Origin: Kiritimatiellia bacterium
GTDB taxonomy: Bacteria; Verrucomicrobiota; Kiritimatiellia; JAFGHX01
Direction of reading: 5' to 3'
DNA: 64,000 nucleotides
NCBI GenBank assembly: GCA_016929905.1
Contig: JAFGHX010000462.1
Location: forward strand, 1-64,000
Numbering within the stretch: the first letter of the stretch is position 1; the number at the start of each line of letters is the position of its first letter. Positions 15,787 through 26,919 of this stretch are shown here, piece by piece. The translations under genes were made by a program, and so were the position numbers. The notes beneath the pieces were generated by a model that saw only the letters and a list, made by a program, of their open reading frames with translations, did not search any database and had not been told where the DNA came from.

Positions 15787-16691
15787 TCCTCGACACACGC
15801 CGATCAGAGCTGCCGCCGCTGGAACTGCCCGCGACGTACAACTACCTCGCGGCGTTCCTGACGCTGTCCTGCAACCTGCGCTGTTCGTACTGCATCAATC
15901 ACTTCGACGCCGCCTTGCGCCGGCGCCAGGCCATGAGCGGCCCGGACTGGGTCCGCGCCCTGAACCGGATCGAGAGCCGCCCGGACCTGCCCGTGACGCT
16001 GCAGGGCGGCGAGCCGAGCCTGCACCCCGACTTCTGCGCCATCATCAACGGGCTCCGCCCGGATCTGAACATCGACATCCTCACCAATCTGCAGTTCGAC
16101 GTCGACGCGTTCATGCGGCACGTGAAGCCGGAACGCGTCAAACGCGATGCGCCCTACGCCTCCATTCGGGTGTCCTATCATCCCGAAACGATGGATCTGC
16201 GCGCCGTGAAACGCAAGACGCTCAGACTCCTCGCAAACGGGTACTCCGTCGGGATCTGGGCCGTACGCCACCCGTCGACCGTTGACGAGATCGACCGCGC
16301 GCAGCGCGAGTGCGTGGAGGCGGGAATCGATTTCCGGGTCAAGGAATTCCTGGGCTACCACGAGGGCCAGCTGTACGGCACATACAAGTTCCCCGGTGCG
16401 TTGGCTTGCCGGCAGGGGGAGCGGGTGGAATGCCGGACGACGGAACTGCTCATCGGCCCGGCGGGCAACGTATACCGATGCCACAGCGATCTGTACGCCG
16501 ACCGCACGCCGATCGGCCGGCTTGACGACCCCGCGTTCGTCGTGGAAGACGTCTACCGGCCCTGCATCCACTACGGGCTCTGCAACCCGTGCGACGTCAA
16601 GACCAAGACCAACCGCTTCCAGCAGTACGGGCACACCTCGGTCGACATCCGCCTGCCCGCCCCCGAACCCCTCGAGCAGCCGGCGGGGTGA
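15783..16691 (+). CDS. Radical SAM protein coupled to the glycosyltransferase
   Basis: A 302-residue radical SAM enzyme from the ATG overlapping the previous stop. The cluster motif is CNLRCSYC (Cys30, Cys34, Cys37), followed by LQGGEPSLHP and VSYHPETMDL. In the C-terminal third, CRQGERVECRTTELLIGP, CHSDLY and CIHYGLCNPC give several further cysteines in a SPASM/twitch-like arrangement that may hold a second cluster. The substrate is unknown. Coupling to a GT9 enzyme suggests modification of a sugar, lipid-linked glycan or surface component rather than a ribosomal peptide; no small precursor-peptide gene was seen beside it. It ends 15 bp before the convergent dctP-like gene. Confidence 0.85.
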   Translation: MILDTRRSELPPLELPATYNYLAAFLTLSCNLRCSYCINHFDAALRRRQAMSGPDWVRALNRIESRPDLPVTLQGGEPSLHPDFCAIINGLRPDLNIDILTNLQFDVDAFMRHVKPERVKRDAPYASIRVSYHPETMDLRAVKRKTLRLLANGYSVGIWAVRHPSTVDEIDRAQRECVEAGIDFRVKEFLGYHEGQLYGTYKFPGALACRQGERVECRTTELLIGPAGNVYRCHSDLYADRTPIGRLDDPAFVVEDVYRPCIHYGLCNPCDVKTKTNRFQQYGHTSVDIRLPAPEPLEQPAG

Positions 16692-16706
16692 GCCCCGGGC
16701 CGCGCG

Positions 16707-17699
16707 CTACAAACCCTCGATCGCCTTCAGAAGGTCTGCCGCGTTCAAGTCGTCGGCCACCTCTTTGTGGACGGGCTCAACCTTCTTCCGCCAGAGCTGA
16801 ATGTCCTGGGGAACCTTGACTTCGACGCGCTGAGCGCTGATCTGCGCACCGAGCGCCTTCTCATGAGCCAGGAAATACGTGCGCCCCTTCTCCACGGCGG
16901 CCAGGCCGGCCTGCATCAGTTTCACCTTGTCACCCGGGCTGAACCGCCACCAGGTTCGCCGCGCCAGGCAGACAGCGTGCCACGTATAGGCGGCCTGCAC
17001 ACGCACGTAATACGGCGCGCTCGCAAACGCCTTCGTCTCGAGGTAGTCCTGCACGGTCCCTTCCCCGCAATCGATCGTGCCCTGGGCCAGCCCTTCCGAC
17101 AGTTCCCGCCAGGAAACCCGCTTGGGAACGGCGCCGAGCTTCTCCCACGCGTCAGCCGCCGGCCAGTTTCCCGGCAGCCCGATCGTCTTGCCCGCCAGCT
17201 CGGCCAGGCTGGTCACGGGCCCGCGCGCCCAGAAATCGCGGGCGCCGTCCACAATGTAGCCGAGCCGGATCAGGCGCTGATCTTCCAGTGCTGTGCTCCA
17301 GTTCGACTCCCAGTCAGACTCCATGACGCGGTAGAAATGCCCGGCATCCTTGAGCAGAAACGGCATGGCGAGCAGTTCGTAGTCGCGCACCATATCCATG
17401 AGCGTCTCGGATGAGAGCGGGCCCACGTCGATCTCGCCCTTGCGCAACGCTTTCACGAGCGCCGATTCGCCGCCGATCTCACGGCCCGTGAGAATCTCCA
17501 CCGTCACACCGGGAAATCGCGCAGCCACTTCCTGCCTGAAGGCGAGCGCCGTCTGGTGGAACGGATGCCGCTCGTCCCCCGGATGCCCGTACTTCAACAC
17601 CTGAAGCGGCTGGGGCGCGGGCCGCTGGGCCCAAACCCCGCTGCCGCTCGTCAGCAAAACACCGGCCGTCAGCGACACAGCCAAGAACGTCTTTCGCAT
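16707..17699 (-). CDS. TRAP transporter substrate-binding protein, DctP family
   Basis: A periplasmic solute receptor of 330 residues. Residues 1 to about 24 are a signal peptide (MRKTFLAVSLTAGVLLTSGS, then VWA before the cleavage site). The mature part has the DctP pattern, with LKYGHPGDERHPFHQTALAF, the ligand-arginine region FWARGPVTSLAELAGKTIGL and a GTIDCGEGTVQDYLE segment. Such receptors deliver carboxylates and similar ligands to DctQ/DctM. No dctQ or dctM lies in this window, so it is an orphan receptor here. The chosen ATG has GGAGGG 8 nt upstream; the longer open frame has no signal sequence at its start. Confidence 0.9.
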   Translation of the reverse strand: MRKTFLAVSLTAGVLLTSGSGVWAQRPAPQPLQVLKYGHPGDERHPFHQTALAFRQEVAARFPGVTVEILTGREIGGESALVKALRKGEIDVGPLSSETLMDMVRDYELLAMPFLLKDAGHFYRVMESDWESNWSTALEDQRLIRLGYIVDGARDFWARGPVTSLAELAGKTIGLPGNWPAADAWEKLGAVPKRVSWRELSEGLAQGTIDCGEGTVQDYLETKAFASAPYYVRVQAAYTWHAVCLARRTWWRFSPGDKVKLMQAGLAAVEKGRTYFLAHEKALGAQISAQRVEVKVPQDIQLWRKKVEPVHKEVADDLNAADLLKAIEGL

Positions 17700-17869
17700 C
17701 TTCGTCGCCCTCCATACGCCAGCCAAACCTACGGCTTCCGCCCGTAGCGGGACAACGGAATTCCGTACCTTCCGATGTCGCCCCACACACACCGCCATTC
17801 CAGCCGCCGGGCCCCATCCTACCCCAGAATCGCCCGCAACGCACGCAAACTCTTTTCACGCATGCATTC

Positions 17870-17899
17870 TTGACCACACCCCGGAAGTATGCGAATATT
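17870..17899 (+). promoter_or_regulatory. Possible promoter of the zinc-ribbon gene
   Basis: TTGACC (17870-17875), an 18-bp spacer and AATATT (17894-17899), about 65 bp before the ATG at 17964, in the divergent spacer with the dctP-like gene. The -10 is weak. Confidence 0.35.
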
Positions 17900-17963
17900 G
17901 CCGGCAAGAACAGTCTCGTGGCTGGACAGGTTCGCGACGATATTTCAAAGCAAAGGACATGCC

Positions 17964-19601
17964 ATGGCCGACATCGAGTTTCACTGTCCTCACTGTCGTA
18001 CGCACCTGGAGGTCGATCAGGAGCTGGCGAATGAGACGCTGGCCTGCCCGGCCTGCAACGAGTCGCTGATTGTCCCCAGCCAATCCCAGCCCGTCCGGCC
18101 CCCGAAACCGGCAGAACCGCCGCCGGAACCGGCCGTCAAGTGCCAGTACTGCAACGCGGACATGGCAGAAGACGCCGTTCTGTGCGTCAAATGCGGGCGG
18201 AAACCCAGCGGCGAGATAGCCGGAGAATCCAAGGCCAAGAGCCAGATGCCCGGGCTTGTCGTGCTGGTCGTCCTGCTCGTCGTGCTGCTCGCCGCCGCGT
18301 TCGGCCTGCACATGCGCAAGCAGGCCAGACTGGCCGAAGAGGAGCGGAAACGGCAGATCGAGAAGGAGAAGAAGGAACAACTGGAAGAGGCCAGGCGGAT
18401 AGCGAAGGAAGAGGAACAGAGACGAATCGAAGAGCAGCAGCGCAGGCAAGAGGAAGAACAGCAGCGCAAGCTGGCTGAAGAAAAGGCACGGCAGGAGGAC
18501 GCGGCGCGCCAGAAACAGATCGAAGAGGCGGAGAGCCGCAAGCAGGCCGAGGAAGCGGCGCAACGCGAGAAGATCGCGACGCTCGAACAGCGGATTCGCG
18601 ACGAGTTCAAGCTCGACGAAGCACAACCGGCCATGCAGAAGGTGCATCTGAACGACGGCAGCGTCCTGACCGTCGCGGCCATGCAGCAAGACGAAGACAA
18701 GCCCGACTACTACGCGCTGCGCGTGCCCAACAGCACCTACACGATCTATGCGACACAGCTCGTCCCGAAAAGCTCCGTGGTGAAAACCGAGAAGGAGGAT
18801 CCGGCCGAGGCCGAGTGGCGACTCATCCGGACCGTGACGCCGGGCGAGGAGTCGGACGAGCCGCTCTACTACGAGAAGGCCATGGAACTCGTGTTCGATG
18901 CGTTCCTCGCGAAGTACCCGGATTCCGCACGGCGCCCCGAAGTCGAGCAGCTCCGCGCGACATGGGACGCGGAACTCAAGCGGGTCGCCGACGGGCACAT
19001 CAAGATCAAGGGCCGCTGGTACGCACCGGACGAGAAGCGCCCCGAACAGATGAGCCCGCAGACCCGTTACCTGCTCCGCCTCGTCCATCAGCAGGTCGCG
19101 AACGGGCAGCACGAACAGGCCATTCTGGCCGGCGCCAACGTCAAGATCCCCGAAGGTTACGAACAGGAAGAACGGCAGTTCGCCATTAACGTGCTGAACG
19201 CGCTGGGCGCGTGGGGCGCCAACTGCCAGAAACAGGTCGAGGACCTGAACGCAAAGCGCCAGGAAATCGAGAAGCGGTACGAGAACCAGGAACAAGACAG
19301 GCTGGCTTCCTACGGCCCGCCCCGCAAGCAGGAGAGCGAACAGTTCTGGCAGTACTCCAAACGCCGGCGCGCGTGGGAGCGGGAAATGGAAGCCAAGATC
19401 GCCCCCATCCTGGAAGAGATCCGGAAGCAGAAGCAGGAAGAACTGCAGGCGGTCGAAGCCGAGCTGGCGCAGTGGAAGAAACGAGCCAACGCCGTCTGCG
19501 GCGCCGCGACCACGGTGCGGGAAGCCTTGCGTATCGAAGAGGCCAAGACCCGCGTCCAGGCCTTGATCGTCCGAATCAGGGATCTTCCGTTCAGCCCATG
19601 A
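17964..19601 (+). CDS. Zinc-ribbon, single-TM, coiled-coil protein of unknown function
   Basis: Unrecognised as a family; 545 residues from the ATG of MADIEFHCPHC. The N-terminus carries two zinc ribbons, CPHC...CPAC (about residues 8-31) and CQYC...CVKC (about residues 60-76). One TM helix follows (PGLVVLVVLLVVLLAAAFGL, about residues 94-116), then about 100 residues of very charged E/K/Q/R coiled coil. The C-terminal half holds two segments about motifs such as VPNSTYTIYATQLVPKSS and GRWYAPDEKRPEQ, and a final helical E/K-rich part. Zinc ribbons are expected in the cytoplasm and the rest outside or along the membrane. It could be a structural or sensor protein. It has no operon partner and lies next to the gspK end of the pseudopilin cluster. 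Confidence 0.8.
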   Translation: MADIEFHCPHCRTHLEVDQELANETLACPACNESLIVPSQSQPVRPPKPAEPPPEPAVKCQYCNADMAEDAVLCVKCGRKPSGEIAGESKAKSQMPGLVVLVVLLVVLLAAAFGLHMRKQARLAEEERKRQIEKEKKEQLEEARRIAKEEEQRRIEEQQRRQEEEQQRKLAEEKARQEDAARQKQIEEAESRKQAEEAAQREKIATLEQRIRDEFKLDEAQPAMQKVHLNDGSVLTVAAMQQDEDKPDYYALRVPNSTYTIYATQLVPKSSVVKTEKEDPAEAEWRLIRTVTPGEESDEPLYYEKAMELVFDAFLAKYPDSARRPEVEQLRATWDAELKRVADGHIKIKGRWYAPDEKRPEQMSPQTRYLLRLVHQQVANGQHEQAILAGANVKIPEGYEQEERQFAINVLNALGAWGANCQKQVEDLNAKRQEIEKRYENQEQDRLASYGPPRKQESEQFWQYSKRRRAWEREMEAKIAPILEEIRKQKQEELQAVEAELAQWKKRANAVCGAATTVREALRIEEAKTRVQALIVRIRDLPFSP

Positions 19602-19658
19602 CCCCCGCGACGGCGCCGGGAACCAGCCGGGCAATCCGCGAAGACCGCGCATCGGGCC

Positions 19659-21830
19659 CTATTCGGCAATCCACTTCACCGAGCGCAGGAACGATTTCCC
19701 GGTATACGCGTCGCGCCACACGGTTGCCGCGGCCTTCTGTTCCGACACAGGCAGCGTTCCGCCGGGCGCGAAGGCCTGGGCCGTCACGATAACGGTGAAC
19801 AGGTTCTGCTGGGCCGTGCCCAGGCTCATCAGACTGCGCAGGACCGCTTCGCGCGAGTAATCGTTCTCGGGCGCCGAGTCCAGACAGTCCAGCAGTTCCT
19901 TCACGTTGCTCAGATCGCCGACATTCTTGAACGCCGCCGTCTGCCGGTACTTCAGGATCGCGTTCACCGCCTTGTCGATGTCGATCTTGTAGGCATCCGA
20001 CGCGTCGGGATAGTCCCGCGGCTGCAACCCCTCGAGCATGGCCTTCAGGACGTCCTTGTTCTTCGTGTTGATGTTCACCAGCCCGCGCGGCGCGGCATTC
20101 GTCGGGTGCACCGTGATGTAGTCCACCACGCGGGCCATGCGCGGATCGGACAGGTCGATGCTCAGCCAGAAGTCAGGCGGGTGGGCCCGGCTCGTGTCTT
20201 TCCAGTTGAGCGGGTTGCTGCGGAAGATGTGGCCGAGTTCCGCCACCGACTCCAGCGGGCCGTTTCGGATGTAGATCGGCACGTTGTCGCGCGTGAAGGT
20301 GCCGCTCGGCCCTTCGTAAGACTGCCCGTAACATTCGCAGGCGCCGTCGTTGAACGCGCCCAACGTGTCCTTGCCCTCGCCCCGCCAGTTCTGCTTCCAC
20401 AGGTTCCGCTCACAGTTCTTTCGCGGATCGTTGATCATGAAGCCGCCGCACTTGCCCACCTCCCAGTCCAGCGGGACGTTGCTGTTGTTCTCGCCCCAGT
20501 TGGGACGCCACCCCGAGGCTTCGTCCGTGCGGATGTCCTTCTCGCAGTGATACAAGGTCACTCGCGCGTATATCTTGCGGTTCTTGTCGAACTCCTTGTT
20601 GATCACGGGAATGACCCCCGTCTGGATCACTTCGAACTGCCTGTCCGGCCAGTACATGGCCCCGAGAAAATGCTTGCCCCGGCCGGAGGACCACAGGCAG
20701 ATCTTCGAGTTGTTGCGCAGTTCCTGGGGATCGATCCTGCGCAGCGCCTTGTCCCAGCCTATCTGCTGGTGGTAGACGTCGACCACGACCTCGTATTCCT
20801 TGTCCTTGATTCGCGCCGGCGTAAACGGAAACCAGACCTCCACCCGAAACTCGTAGTTCGAACCTACCGGGGCGAGCACAATTTCATTGAAAAGCGGGCC
20901 GGAGTCGCTCCCTTCGCACTCGTTGTGCTGGGGATAGACGCCAATCGCCGGTATGTTGTCCGAATCCATGTAATTGATGAGGTTCCACGCCACGTCGTTC
21001 CAGCGCTCGTACGACGGCTCAATGAGCTTGTTGAATATCGTCTCCAGGTTGTCGTGGAGGTCGAGCAGCTCGCCCTCCGTCATGTTGTCCACGTCGTAGG
21101 CGCTCAGGTTCAGCATCTTGTTCTTGACCGCCGCCGAATCCGTTCCCGGCGTGCCGGTCTCGAGATACTGCTGCTGATCGTGCGAGTAGACGAAGAGGTT
21201 CTCCGGGAACGCCTTCAGCGCCTTGCCGCCGATCGCCCGGTTCCTTCTGTTGAGCCACCACAGCTCCGCGACCGTTTCGTACTGCCCGTCGATCGCGCGG
21301 TTCGCCGCCATCCAATCCGGATTGCCGACCTCCGGCAGTTCGTCGAGCTGGATCTCGCCCGGCGAGTACCCGTTCGTCTGCTCGGTGCCGCCCACGAAGT
21401 TGGCGTCAAGCAGGCCCGAACAGTCCAGCGCGACGTAGGCATAGCGGCCGTGCTTTCTGCCCCCGGCCTCGATAGTATCCCATGCCATCTCCTTGCCCGG
21501 GTTGCCCGCCCAGACCGAGCCCGGCACCAGGTTGGAGGCTTCCCCGCCCAGCAACGCCAGGCAGCCCATCGGAAAGACCGTCTCGTCGGGATAGGCCTTG
21601 CCCGCCATCTCCAGATTCACCTGCTCGATAGCCCGCGCCAACCCCACATAGACCAACTGCTTCGCCCGCGTCATATCGGAGTAGTTGCGGGCCGCAAGCC
21701 GCTCTACCCGCATCGAGATGGCAAACGCCACGGCCAGCAGCATGAGCGCCGACAACAGGCCGAGCACGATCACCAGCGCGATGCCGTCCTTGCGCCGCAC
21801 GTCGAGTCTCTGAAACGGTTTCATGTTCAT
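19659..21830 (-). CDS. GspK-like minor pseudopilin
   Basis: A 723-residue protein with the tip-pseudopilin pattern. A basic leader ends in KDG, followed by the hydrophobic helix IALVIVLGLLSALMLLAVAF and the SMRVERLAARNYSDMTRAKQ heptads. Mature position 5 is not Glu, which is the known hallmark of GspK/PilX-type tips, in contrast to all other pseudopilins here. The large C-terminal part ends with a helix-hairpin-helix-like segment (VNAILKYRQTAAFKNVGDLS), also typical of GspK. It is about twice the length of characterised GspK, the extra being in the middle. ATG overlaps the gspJ stop (TGA at 21827-21829). It is last in the gspI-gspJ-gspK transcript. Confidence 0.82.
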   Translation of the reverse strand: MNMKPFQRLDVRRKDGIALVIVLGLLSALMLLAVAFAISMRVERLAARNYSDMTRAKQLVYVGLARAIEQVNLEMAGKAYPDETVFPMGCLALLGGEASNLVPGSVWAGNPGKEMAWDTIEAGGRKHGRYAYVALDCSGLLDANFVGGTEQTNGYSPGEIQLDELPEVGNPDWMAANRAIDGQYETVAELWWLNRRNRAIGGKALKAFPENLFVYSHDQQQYLETGTPGTDSAAVKNKMLNLSAYDVDNMTEGELLDLHDNLETIFNKLIEPSYERWNDVAWNLINYMDSDNIPAIGVYPQHNECEGSDSGPLFNEIVLAPVGSNYEFRVEVWFPFTPARIKDKEYEVVVDVYHQQIGWDKALRRIDPQELRNNSKICLWSSGRGKHFLGAMYWPDRQFEVIQTGVIPVINKEFDKNRKIYARVTLYHCEKDIRTDEASGWRPNWGENNSNVPLDWEVGKCGGFMINDPRKNCERNLWKQNWRGEGKDTLGAFNDGACECYGQSYEGPSGTFTRDNVPIYIRNGPLESVAELGHIFRSNPLNWKDTSRAHPPDFWLSIDLSDPRMARVVDYITVHPTNAAPRGLVNINTKNKDVLKAMLEGLQPRDYPDASDAYKIDIDKAVNAILKYRQTAAFKNVGDLSNVKELLDCLDSAPENDYSREAVLRSLMSLGTAQQNLFTVIVTAQAFAPGGTLPVSEQKAAATVWRDAYTGKSFLRSVKWIAE

Positions 21831-22693
21831 TCGACCCCACCCATGATAATCGCTCTGTTCCTGTACCCGTCCCGGTTGGCGAAAAACGCGCGCGCGGTGT
21901 ACCGCTTGGCGTTGCGTTCGATGAAGTTCTTCAGGTCGTCCCCGCTCAGCGCCGAGGCCCGAATGGAGTCGTCCGAGCTCAAGACCTCCAGGAACACGTC
22001 AACGCACATCGGCAGCACGTCATCGTGCTGGTCCGATTTGTACCCGTCATCGAACGGCTCGCCCGCAAGAAGGCCCGCTTCGTCGTAGGCGTAGAAGCGC
22101 AGGCCCGCCACGTTCTCGACGAGCACTTCGCCCGTCGCCCGCTTGCCGTCCCACCATTTCCTGTCGTGGTAGCAGTGGTCTCGATAGTTGTCGTCGGATA
22201 TCGCCGCGCCGTAGTGCCCGCGCGCCAGCTCGTAGCGCCCCTTCAACGCCTTGCCGTTGATGTCGCTCATCTCCCGCACGTAGTAAAACACTTCCTCGAC
22301 CGAACGCGGGTCCTCCGTGTCGTCGGGAGTGCGAACGACCGTCACGCAACACAGCTCGTCGTTCTCCATGCCGTAGGTGTTGAGGCCGTGCCGGTCCGGT
22401 TGAATCACGAACGTGAGGTTCGTGTCGGCCACCGCCTGCGCCAGGTCGCGCGCGATGTAATCCACCGCCGCGCGGCCCGAGGTGTTGTTCTCCGCCTGGC
22501 CCATCCCCATCTTCCAGGCCTTGTTGCTGTCGGTGAAGATGTTGCCCATCATCACGGCAATCACGAGCAGCACCGTCATGGCACACAGCAGCTCGAGAAT
22601 CGTGAAGCCGCCGTTGCCGGCCTGAAACGTCGCGCATGTCCTGGGGAATTCACCCCGCACTGAATGGCTGAACTGAATCATCATCTGCCTCAT
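21827..22693 (-). CDS. GspJ-like minor pseudopilin
   Basis: A 288-residue type IV-pilin-like protein. A leader ending in GNGG is followed by the cleavage-site helix FTILELLCAMTVLLVIAVMM with Glu at mature position 5. After it come a coiled spine (NKAWKMGMGQAENNTSGRAA) and a globular part with VENVAGLRFYAYDE, consistent with GspJ/PilW minor pseudopilins. The start is uncertain; ATG codons at 22693 and 22684 both have GGAG/GAGG upstream, and a frame extension to 22729 overlaps gspI. It is between gspI and gspK and overlaps gspK by an ATGA. Acts in the inner membrane as part of the pseudopilus tip. Confidence 0.82.
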   Translation of the reverse strand: MRQMMIQFSHSVRGEFPRTCATFQAGNGGFTILELLCAMTVLLVIAVMMGNIFTDSNKAWKMGMGQAENNTSGRAAVDYIARDLAQAVADTNLTFVIQPDRHGLNTYGMENDELCCVTVVRTPDDTEDPRSVEEVFYYVREMSDINGKALKGRYELARGHYGAAISDDNYRDHCYHDRKWWDGKRATGEVLVENVAGLRFYAYDEAGLLAGEPFDDGYKSDQHDDVLPMCVDVFLEVLSSDDSIRASALSGDDLKNFIERNAKRYTARAFFANRDGYRNRAIIMGGVE

Positions 22694-22703
22694 TCTCCGC
22701 GAG

Positions 22704-23267
22704 CTAGAAATCGAACTTGTAGAATTCACTGTAGAAAATCGTCGAGTCCGCCGGGTCGGCGGAGCCGAACTCGTTCGGCCAGACGTACAGCGTGGCCGCC
22801 ATCACCTTCTCGTTCCGCGGTGCGACGTCCAGCCGATAGCGCAGCGCATGGTCTACGATCTCAGTCGCCTGCCCCGCACCGCCCCTGCCACGAAACGAAA
22901 TGTTCGTGTAGGTGTTGCAGAACACGCGCCCCTGCGTCGTCTGCGTGCCCAGCCGGTCGCTCTTCAGCCACGCCGCCGGCGCCGCAACCGGCAGCAGGGC
23001 ATCCGGCAACCCGTCCCATGCGTCTTTCGGGTCTACCGTATCCTCTTTCAGCGCCGCATCCCGTTCCGCCGCCGCACGCCGCTGCGCCTCCGCTCGGATG
23101 CCGTTGAAGACTTCCTCCGCGAATATCGCACTGTGCGTGTCCGCAATCGCTTTCGCGTTCGCGTCCAACCCGGACGGGAACAGGCTGAACACACTCAGCA
23201 ACCCCACCGCCACAATCAGCATGGCCAAGGTCACCTCGACCAGGTTGAACCCTTCGTTGCCTCTCAT
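22704..23267 (-). CDS. GspI/PilV-like minor pseudopilin
   Basis: A 187-residue pseudopilin from ATG of MRGNEGFNLVEVTLAMLIVA, which has a strong GGGAGG ribosome site. The short leader MRGNEG precedes FNLVEVTLAM, with Glu5 of the mature form. GLLSVFSLFPSGLDANAKAI and the following helix match the PilV/GspI spine. It is first in the gspI-gspJ-gspK operon, and two promoters, one of sigma-54 type, lie upstream. It probably starts tip-complex assembly with GspJ and GspK. Confidence 0.82.
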   Translation of the reverse strand: MRGNEGFNLVEVTLAMLIVAVGLLSVFSLFPSGLDANAKAIADTHSAIFAEEVFNGIRAEAQRRAAAERDAALKEDTVDPKDAWDGLPDALLPVAAPAAWLKSDRLGTQTTQGRVFCNTYTNISFRGRGGAGQATEIVDHALRYRLDVAPRNEKVMAATLYVWPNEFGSADPADSTIFYSEFYKFDF

Positions 23268-23326
23268 CAATCCCTCCCAGACTCTCACAAGACGAACCGC
23301 GCACTCCCCCGCGGTCTCGGCCAACC

Positions 23327-23355
23327 ATTCTAGAGCCTGTCGCTACACACGTCAA
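23327..23355 (-). promoter_or_regulatory. Sigma-70 type promoter of gspIJK
   Basis: Minus strand: TTGACG -35 (23350-23355), a 17-bp spacer, and TAGAAT -10 (23327-23332). The predicted start is about 55 nt before the gspI ATG. Confidence 0.65.
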
Positions 23356-23476
23356 TTCGGGTTTCGAACGCCGATACGCCAGCAGGCGGATGTCACTCCC
23401 GCCGCTCCGGCAACAGGACCGGAACCGGCGGAAGTCCGCATATGCACCGCAAACCACCTGTCGTACCGAAGAATGC

Positions 23477-23493
23477 AGCACAAAGTGTGCCAA
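23477..23493 (-). promoter_or_regulatory. Sigma-54 type promoter of gspIJK
   Basis: Minus strand TTGGCACACTTTGTGCT, with GG at 23490-23491 and GC at 23478-23479 ten bases apart. It matches the site at 29281-29297 in 15 of 17 positions. It would give a leader of about 200 nt, containing the sigma-70 promoter at 23327-23355. The remaining part of the 499-bp divergent spacer (to 23639) has a small GGGCGTTGCGCCC palindrome near 23600 and no gene. Confidence 0.6.
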
Positions 23494-23639
23494 CCGGGCG
23501 GAAGAAGCACGCCTGGCTGCGCGCGTCGAACCGCTCATGTCCAGCCTCTTGCCCCGGGAACGCCCCTCACGGGGCTTCCACCACACTACAAACGGGCGCA
23601 ACGCCCTAATGAGAATTGCCCGCCATCCCTCTCACCCTC

Positions 23640-23668
23640 TTGCCATTGACGCAAAATTGGCTTATCAT
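23640..23668 (+). promoter_or_regulatory. Promoter of the sigma-54 activator gene
   Basis: TTGCCA (23640-23645), a 17-bp spacer, and TATCAT (23663-23668), about 95 bp before the ATG at 23767. The gene itself therefore looks sigma-70 dependent. Confidence 0.55.
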
Positions 23669-23766
23669 ACACGCAAGACTAATGCGAGAGAGCTGATTCC
23701 AAGGCCGAGGCCTGGGCTTGCGTTCGGTGAACGCTGCCCTGGGGCACCAGGAAGGAGGGCCTGACC

Positions 23767-26169
<2,403 letters not shown>

Positions 26170-26221
26170 CAGAATGGCAACCGCAGCCGACCCGGGCCTT
26201 CAGGCTCTCTCGACTCGCCGC

Positions 26222-26250
26222 GGGACGGGCTTGCCAGCCCGTCCCCTTTT
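26222..26250 (+). terminator. GGGACGGGC hairpin with T-run, possible terminator
   Basis: GGGACGGGC (26222-26230) and GCCCGTCCC (26237-26245) form a 9-bp stem with a 6-nt loop, followed by CTTTT. It lies 52 bp after the activator gene, so it could end that transcript. It also belongs to the REP-like family with copies at 26272 and 62687. Confidence 0.55.
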
Positions 26251-26271
26251 CCCCGCGGCTCACCACTGTCC

Positions 26272-26295
26272 GGGACGGGCTGGAAAGCCCGTCCC
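26272..26295. repeat. REP-like GGGACGGGCT palindrome
   Basis: GGGACGGGCT-N4-AGCCCGTCCC, 10-bp arms, next to the related hairpin at 26222 and almost identical to 62687-62708. No T-run follows. Confidence 0.75.
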
Positions 26296-26391
26296 GCGAT
26301 TCGCTCGTTGCGCCGCCCTGGCCGGCCCGTTGCGGCCCCACTGGCCGGTTCGGGCACGGCCGGGCCCCGGCCAGGAACCCGGGGCAGCCCG

Positions 26392-26919
26392 CTACTGCAC
26401 CGAGCGCACCCGTTCCTGGACCTTGACGATGCCGGTAAGAGAGAGCACTTTGAAGTCGAACGCTACCGACTGGGCGCTGCCGTACTCTTCGGTCATGCCG
26501 AACTGATGGCCCATCGCATCGCCGTCCACGCTGCCGTCCGGCCTGAAGGTGAGCGCGGAGTAGACGGTCCGGCCGGCGCTCGTTGCCAGGTTCGTGAACA
26601 CGATGCCGTCCGGCAGATAGTTGGTCGTCATGACCAACCCGTCGGCGCCGTTCGTCACGGCGTAGAACGAACGCATGATCTGGCTTCGCCCGATCTCCTC
26701 ATGGCCCACGATCAGCGTCGTGGGCGTACGCTGCGTAATGGCCTGCTGGCGCGCAAAAACAAGCGCCGAGCGCACATTGATGACCGCGCCGCGCATGGCT
26801 TCCGCTCGGCCATGCGTGAACGTCGTAATGGCCAGCCCCATCAGCAGCACCATCAGCCCCATCACAATCAGCAACTCCATCAGCGTGAAGCCCTGTCTGG
26901 TCTTCAGTCTTCCGTCCAT
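26392..26919 (-). CDS. GspH-like pseudopilin
   Basis: A 175-residue pseudopilin from ATG of MDGRLKTRQG. The leader is cut before FTLMELLIVMGLMVLLMGLA (Glu5 present), and it continues with the GspH/FimT-like ALVFARQQAITQRTPTTLIV. The beta-rich C-terminus includes YLPDGIVFTNLATSAGRTVY and LTFRPDGSVDGDA, also a GspH feature. It overlaps the stop of the upstream gspG-like gene by 16 bp, so it is last in the gspG-gspH operon. Confidence 0.82.
   Translation of the reverse strand: MDGRLKTRQGFTLMELLIVMGLMVLLMGLAITTFTHGRAEAMRGAVINVRSALVFARQQAITQRTPTTLIVGHEEIGRSQIMRSFYAVTNGADGLVMTTNYLPDGIVFTNLATSAGRTVYSALTFRPDGSVDGDAMGHQFGMTEEYGSAQSVAFDFKVLSLTGIVKVQERVRSVQ

Noticed and set aside
23268..23766. A small gene in the divergent spacer next to the activator
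   Set aside because: Short frames exist there, but none has a ribosome site or recognisable sequence. The region is better explained by two promoters for gspIJK and one for the activator.
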